This document shows, one piece after another, positions 5,730-8,803 of a DNA stretch of 8,803 bases (position 1 is its first letter; every line of letters begins with the position of its first letter). The position numbers and the translations under genes were made by a program. Where the stretch lies: positions 1 to 8,803 of the forward strand of contig NZ_CAKPTN010000066.1 in assembly GCF_934190855.1 (NCBI RefSeq), written 5' to 3'. Source of the stretch: an uncultured Veillonella sp. (GTDB lineage: Bacteria > Bacillota > Negativicutes > Veillonellales > Veillonellaceae). The notes beneath the pieces are model-generated. The model did no database searches. It was not told the DNA's origin and was given only the letters and a program-made list of their open reading frames with translations.

Positions 5730-5780
5730 CACTTCCTACCCCTATGTGTCGATAGGGGCATTAGTCCGAAAGAGGAGGTG
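5730..5780 (+). promoter_or_regulatory. S6:S18-binding ribosomal protein leader (autoregulatory)
   Basis: The rpsF leader folds into P1, CACTTCCT (5730-5737) with AGGAGGTG (5773-5780), eight pairs including one G-U, and P2, CCCCTAT (5739-5745) with ATAGGGG (5752-5758). Between P2 and P1 the 3' side holds a long bulge with CCG at 5766-5768, followed by AAAG. Two stems around a CCG-bearing bulge are the known layout of the S6:S18 leader motif, which mimics the 16S rRNA site. P1 swallows the whole rpsF ribosome binding site, so binding of the S6:S18 complex would shut off translation of the operon. The fold was done by eye. Confidence 0.75.
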
Positions 5781-5787
5781 ATTTTGT

Positions 5788-6072
5788 ATGAACAAATACG
5801 AAGTCATGTTTATTGTGAAACCAGCTGAAGAAGAAGCAACTAACGCTGTTATTGAAAAAGTAGAAGCTTTAATTGCTCGTGTAGGCGGCACAGTAGAAAA
5901 GGTAGATCGTTGGGGCAAGCGTCGTCTTGCTTACGCTGTGAAGAAATTCACTGACGGTTTCTATGTATTGATCAACTTTGAAGCAGCACCTGCTGAAATC
6001 AAAGAAATCGATCGTGTATTGAAAATCAACGATGAAGTCCTAAGACATCTAATTGTAAAACACGAAGCATAA
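5788..6072 (+). CDS. rpsF: 30S ribosomal protein S6
   Basis: A 94-residue S6 of normal length. It shows the N-terminal YEVMFIVKP strand, the conserved GKRRLAYAVKKFTDGFY core (43-59) and the helix leading to the C-terminal HLIVKHEA. It binds the central domain of 16S rRNA as a dimer with S18, encoded two genes on. AGGAGGTG at 5773-5780 is a full ribosome binding site seven bases before the ATG, and it is paired in the leader stem P1. First gene of a three-gene operon conserved across bacteria. Confidence 0.97.
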   Translation: MNKYEVMFIVKPAEEEATNAVIEKVEALIARVGGTVEKVDRWGKRRLAYAVKKFTDGFYVLINFEAAPAEIKEIDRVLKINDEVLRHLIVKHEA

Positions 6073-6091
6073 TTAAAGCCTGGAGGAAAAC

Positions 6092-6490
6092 ATGAACTCT
6101 GTACAAATTCTAGGTAATTTAGCTCGTGATCCTGAAGTACGTTACACTAAAACAGGTCGTGCTGTAGCAACTTTCACAGTAGCTGCAACAAATACCTACG
6201 TTGACTCTGCAACAAATGAAACGAAAGAACAAACTGCTTTCATCAACTGCGTTGCATGGGGCAAACTTGGTGAAGCGGCAGGCAATCTTCGTAAAGGCAG
6301 TCGTTGCTTTGTAGAAGGTCGTTTGCAAACTCGTTCTTACGAGACTCAGGACGGTCAAAAACGGTACGTTACTGAAGTAGTAGCGAACTTTGTGGGCCAA
6401 TCCCTTGATATGAATACTAATTCTTTCGAAGGTGGGTCCAATTTTGATAGTTTCAGTACAGGCGGCGATGACGAAAACATCCCGTTCTAG
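6092..6490 (+). CDS. ssb: Single-stranded DNA-binding protein
   Basis: A 132-residue SSB with a single OB fold (about 1-105). It opens NSVQILGNLARDPEVRYT and includes the conserved INCVAWGKLGEAAGNLRKG (51-69), where Trp56 is a DNA-stacking aromatic, and the FVEGRLQTRSYE segment (73-84). A short, Gly/Ser/Asp-rich linker of some twenty residues leads to the acidic tip DDENIPF, a variant of the usual DDDIPF tail that recruits repair and replication partners. The linker is short compared with most SSBs. It protects single-stranded DNA in replication, repair and recombination. It lies 19 bases after rpsF, with GGAGG at 6082-6086. Confidence 0.96.
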   Translation: MNSVQILGNLARDPEVRYTKTGRAVATFTVAATNTYVDSATNETKEQTAFINCVAWGKLGEAAGNLRKGSRCFVEGRLQTRSYETQDGQKRYVTEVVANFVGQSLDMNTNSFEGGSNFDSFSTGGDDENIPF

Positions 6491-6529
6491 TGTCAGGGAC
6501 TCCTACTAATTCGAAAAGGAGGATTCGCA

Positions 6530-6760
6530 ATGAGAAGAGATAGAGGCAGAAAGCCAAGAAGAAAAGTATGCGTTTTCTGTGCAGACCATATCGATCAAAT
6601 CGACTATAAAGATGTTGCTAAACTTCGTCGTTTCACGACTGAACGCGGCAAAATCTTACCTCGTCGTATTTCCGGTACTTGCGCAAAACATCAACGCAAA
6701 TTGACTACATCTATCAAACGTGCACGTGCAATCGCTTTATTGCCATTCACTGCTGAATAA
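6530..6760 (+). CDS. rpsR: 30S ribosomal protein S18, zinc-type
   Basis: A 76-residue S18 with the family core [21 protein letters not shown] (26-46 region) and the basic C-terminal helix. It keeps the metal-binding set Cys14, Cys17, Cys51 and His54 (CVFC and CAKH), the zinc-binding C+ form rather than the cysteine-free one. It pairs with S6 on the platform of the 30S subunit and, with S6, is the likely effector of the leader at 5730-5780. AAAAGGAGG (6514-6522) stands seven bases before the ATG. CTCCT at 6500-6504 could pair with part of it. Last gene of the operon. Confidence 0.97.
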   Translation: MRRDRGRKPRRKVCVFCADHIDQIDYKDVAKLRRFTTERGKILPRRISGTCAKHQRKLTTSIKRARAIALLPFTAE

Positions 6761-6770
6761 TTGATGAATC

Positions 6771-6805
6771 AAGGCGGTACAACCATTTGGTTGTACCGCC
6801 TTTTT
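6771..6805 (+). terminator. Terminator of rpsF-ssb-rpsR
   Basis: AAGGCGGTACAACC (6771-6784) pairs over 14 bases without mismatch with GGTTGTACCGCCTT (6789-6802) around ATTT, ending in TTTTT. This is the strongest terminator in the window. Confidence 0.95.
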
Positions 6806-7122
6806 GCGTTTTTTAGCTAGTATGTATTCCGCTTTAGTGTAATTGTTACTAGAGACTTATTCGCTATTACTTATACTGCAGTCTATAGTGTGATGATTAT
6901 CATATCTCTATGAGTTGATTGCATAATACTCTTTAACTTTTTATTGGCTAGTATCAATTAGCGTAGTTTCTGACCGTAATAAATATTCAATTAAATAGAT
7001 ATAAGAATTATATCTTTAAAATTTATAATAATACCTTTGAAAATAGAATTTATATGACTAATCTGTATAAACAAATTAATCAAACTTATGCATATCATCA
7101 GCAAAACTTATGTTTTTTATAC
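6806..7122. other. AT-rich non-coding region with possible regulatory palindromes
   Basis: No gene with a ribosome binding site is seen on either strand. The region holds a Fur-box-like sequence at 6891-6905 (TGATGAT-T-ATCATAT, ten of fourteen positions of the 7-1-7 consensus), a weak FNR/CRP-like sequence at 6944-6957 (TTGGC-TAGT-ATCAA), and a perfect 8-bp inverted repeat AGATATAA (6997-7004) / TTATATCT (7008-7015). Its length suggests a regulated promoter for the downstream Tat-exported protein. None of these sites is firm. Confidence 0.35.
7087..7094. repeat. TATGCATA palindrome, copy 3
   Basis: Within TTATGCATAT (7086-7095), the same decamer as at 4374-4383. Its centre is about 40-45 bases upstream of the predicted start of the ModA-like gene, a usual place for an activator. 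Confidence 0.3.
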
Positions 7123-7128
7123 TATAAT
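7123..7128 (+). promoter_or_regulatory. -10 element of the ModA-like operon
   Basis: A perfect TATAAT, 49 bases before the ATG, but no -35-like hexamer at 16-18 bases upstream and no TG extension. Such a promoter usually needs an activator. Confidence 0.5.
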
Positions 7129-7135
7129 GTGGGTA

Positions 7136-7143
7136 TATGCATA
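7136..7143. repeat. TATGCATA palindrome, copy 4
   Basis: Lies at the predicted transcription start of the ModA-like operon, 49 bases from copy 3. Confidence 0.3.
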
Positions 7144-7176
7144 GTACTGTAAAGTTCAGTGAAAGGTGGTAAGTAC

Positions 7177-8040
7177 ATGGGATTTTTGAAAAAGGATATA
7201 TCCCGTCGCCAGTTTATTGGTGGTGCTTTAGCTTTAGCAGCCGCATCAGCGGTGCCGTCGTTTATACGGGGCGCCTACAAGCCAACACAGTCTGATTCAT
7301 TGCAAGTGTGGACTTGTGGCGGTTTGTCGGAAGCGTTTCTTGATTTAAACCAAGTCTATACGATGCATACAGGGCACAACATTCAGTATACTGGTGCCTT
7401 TGCAGGGGCCATTGGTAAATCCTTGTTGGCTGAAAAGAGTCGTACAGAAGTCTTTGGGGCTCGTGGTTTGGATCTAGCGAAGAATATGCGCAAAAAGGGC
7501 GTAAGTATTGCTTTTGAACCATTATGTTTTACAGATTATGTCATCGTTACTCCTAAGGGGAATCCCGCAGGGATTCGGGATCTAAAGGATATGGCAGAGC
7601 CCGGTGTACGCGTTATGTTGCCATTAGGCGCATCTCCACCAGGCAGTGCATCTGTAAAAGGTATTATGAAACTATCTGGTTTGACCGATGGTATCATGAA
7701 AAACTTAATGGCTGAAAATGCTTGTGTCATTTCTATGATGTGCGACCTCGTAGAAGGTAAAGCGGATGTATCTATCATTGAAAAACGTCTTACCACACAT
7801 GATCGGTTCAAGGATCGTATAGAGTACTTCTCTATACCTGCACAATTTGTGCCACCTGCACCGCTCACTTTCACTATTAATACAATGAAATATGTACAAG
7901 ATCGCGCACTAGCTGCCGATTATATTGAATTTACACGGTCTCAAGAAGGACAACAAATCTTAGAAAATCACGGATTTACATCCGTTCATAGTGCGAGAGG
8001 TCTCGATTTGATAGAAAGGTTTGGTGTAAAAGATGTGTAA
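7177..8040 (+). CDS. Tat-exported ModA-like periplasmic binding protein
   Basis: A 287-residue type 2 periplasmic-binding-protein fold of the ModA (molybdate-binding) class. The N-terminus carries a twin-arginine signal SRRQFIG (9-15) with a hydrophobic stretch to about residue 28, so it is exported folded. ModA-like features are VWTCGGLSEAF (44-54), FTDYVIVTPKGNPAGIRDLKDMAEPGVRV (118-146 region), ADVSI (196-200) and SQEGQQILENHGF (255-267). The two Ser residues that hold oxyanion in ModA fall at Gly48/49 and about Ala74-Ala76 here, and the usual Tyr near 201 is Glu. Molybdate is therefore doubtful as ligand. The ATG at 7177 follows AAAGGTGGT (7162-7170) at six bases. An in-frame GTG at 7159 has no such site. 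Its stop overlaps the start of the polyferredoxin gene, so the two probably work together rather than with ABC permeases. Confidence 0.8.
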   Translation: MGFLKKDISRRQFIGGALALAAASAVPSFIRGAYKPTQSDSLQVWTCGGLSEAFLDLNQVYTMHTGHNIQYTGAFAGAIGKSLLAEKSRTEVFGARGLDLAKNMRKKGVSIAFEPLCFTDYVIVTPKGNPAGIRDLKDMAEPGVRVMLPLGASPPGSASVKGIMKLSGLTDGIMKNLMAENACVISMMCDLVEGKADVSIIEKRLTTHDRFKDRIEYFSIPAQFVPPAPLTFTINTMKYVQDRALAADYIEFTRSQEGQQILENHGFTSVHSARGLDLIERFGVKDV

Positions 8041-8803
8041 TCAATGTCCATCGTCTACAACCTGTGGAACTCAAGTTAGTTCTGGTGTATCTGGGAAGCA
8101 AGCCCCTAAAAATTTAACGCTTTGGCGTCGTATCGTACAGTTTATCTTTCTTTTTATTATGGGGAAATGGGTATATTATGGTATATTCCGATGCCCTTAT
8201 ATCGTGCCATTTGTAAACTGTGAAAGCTGTTCCATGATTACCTGCTGGGGTCGTATTACAACGTACTTCTATGCGTGGTGGATTATCTTGCCGATTATGG
8301 TCGTATTCTTTGGCCGTGCTTTCTGTAGTTGGTTCTGTCCAAGTGGTTGGGTTAACCAAATGCTAGGCAAAATATCTATGGGACCACTAAGAAATCGTAA
8401 AAATTATATGCGTTTCCTTCAACTCGGCATGGTAGCAACTATAATTTTAGGGCTCGTAGTATATTTCAAATTTGGTAATCCTCGCATTATGATTCCAATT
8501 CGGACGAGCGATGAATATTTTAATGCTGTCATTTTATCTATGCAGTTCTCCGAATGGTATTGGGCGGCTCGTACTATAACGGTCGTTTCTATTATTGCTG
8601 GTTCCCTTATCATTGCCAATGCTTGGTGCCGTTTTGTATGTCCTTTCGGGGGCGTTATGGAGTTACTTCGCAAAATTTCTATTTTTAGAATTTTCAAAAC
8701 CAATGATTGCGATAACTGTGATGCGTGCTTGCGCGTATGTGAAATGGGAACACGACCAAATGAAATGAATTGCACCAACTGTGGTGATTGCTTACATGTA
8801 TGC
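8033..8803 (+). CDS. NapH/CcoG-like membrane polyferredoxin (3' end outside window)
   Basis: The first 257 residues of a membrane iron-sulfur protein, open at the window's right edge. It has about four hydrophobic segments (roughly 33-52, 78-95, 127-146, 180-197). The NapH-type paired motifs are CSWFCP (98-103) and CRFVCP (199-204). A soluble part follows with two 4Fe-4S ferredoxin motifs: Cys226, 229, 232, 236 and Cys247, 250, 253, 257. Extra cysteines occur at 2, 5, 11 and in a cluster at 54, 63, 66, 71 between helices 1 and 2. Proteins of this family (NapH, NosR C-terminus, CcoG) pass electrons between quinol or cytoplasmic donors and exported enzymes. The ATG at 8033 overlaps the preceding gene by eight bases, with a weak GGTG at 8023-8026, so translation is probably coupled. 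Its electron acceptor is not known from this window. Confidence 0.85.
   Translation, partial: MCNQCPSSTTCGTQVSSGVSGKQAPKNLTLWRRIVQFIFLFIMGKWVYYGIFRCPYIVPFVNCESCSMITCWGRITTYFYAWWIILPIMVVFFGRAFCSWFCPSGWVNQMLGKISMGPLRNRKNYMRFLQLGMVATIILGLVVYFKFGNPRIMIPIRTSDEYFNAVILSMQFSEWYWAARTITVVSIIAGSLIIANAWCRFVCPFGGVMELLRKISIFRIFKTNDCDNCDACLRVCEMGTRPNEMNCTNCGDCLHVC

Noticed and set aside
6944..6957. FNR/CRP-type box TTGGC-N4-ATCAA
   Set aside because: Only one half-site fits and it is about 190 bases from the promoter. Kept as a remark in the region entry, not as a site.
7053..7151. 32-codon frame on the plus strand before the ModA-like gene
   Set aside because: No ribosome binding site, composition of random AT-rich DNA, and it runs through the -10 element of the next gene.
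8114..8778. Two minus-strand open frames (8114-8359 and 8419-8778)
   Set aside because: Both are antisense to the polyferredoxin frame, which carries dense cysteine motifs and stays open to the window end.

Overview
The window looks like chromosome from an AT-leaning, Gram-positive-type translation lineage, most likely a diderm Firmicute of the Negativicutes (Veillonella-like). The reasons are strong AGGAGG-type ribosome binding sites, diaminopimelate synthesis by DapL, the order rpsF-ssb-rpsR, an efflux permease of the Bcr/CflA type, and a Tat-exported protein paired with a membrane polyferredoxin. The assignment rests on gene content and memory of such genomes, not on a search.

Layout. (1) 1-1360: a terminator and dapL on the minus strand, a single-gene unit with its own promoter. 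(2) 1361-1707: a divergent intergenic region with two opposing promoters and a cluster of TTTACT half-sites. (3) 1708-3975: a tightly coupled two-gene operon encoding a PD-(D/E)XK-type nuclease and a short beta-CASP metallo-beta-lactamase nuclease, both more AT-rich than their neighbours. (4) 3976-4464: a stretch that looks empty but appears to hold a type I toxin-antitoxin-like locus. It has a 25-residue hydrophobic peptide on the minus strand whose ribosome binding site is locked in a GNRA-capped hairpin, and a convergent plus-strand antisense RNA with its own promoter and terminator. An orphan terminator and the promoter of the next gene follow. (5) 4465-5646: a Bcr/CflA drug-efflux permease. 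(6) 5679-6805: the rpsF-ssb-rpsR operon, with an S6:S18-binding autoregulatory leader that sequesters the rpsF ribosome binding site and a strong terminator. (7) 6806-7176: an AT-rich non-coding region. (8) 7177-8803: a Tat-exported ModA-like binding protein overlapping the start of a NapH-like polyferredoxin that runs off the window.

The most interesting part is 1555-4343. The nuclease operon appears to have no terminator of its own before the antisense RNA terminator, so its read-through transcript would carry the antitoxin sequence. That would tie expression of the nuclease pair to silencing of the small toxin. The nuclease pair is a candidate defence or RNA/DNA-processing cassette of a kind I do not recognise by name. 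All regulatory calls were made by eye from the sequence.
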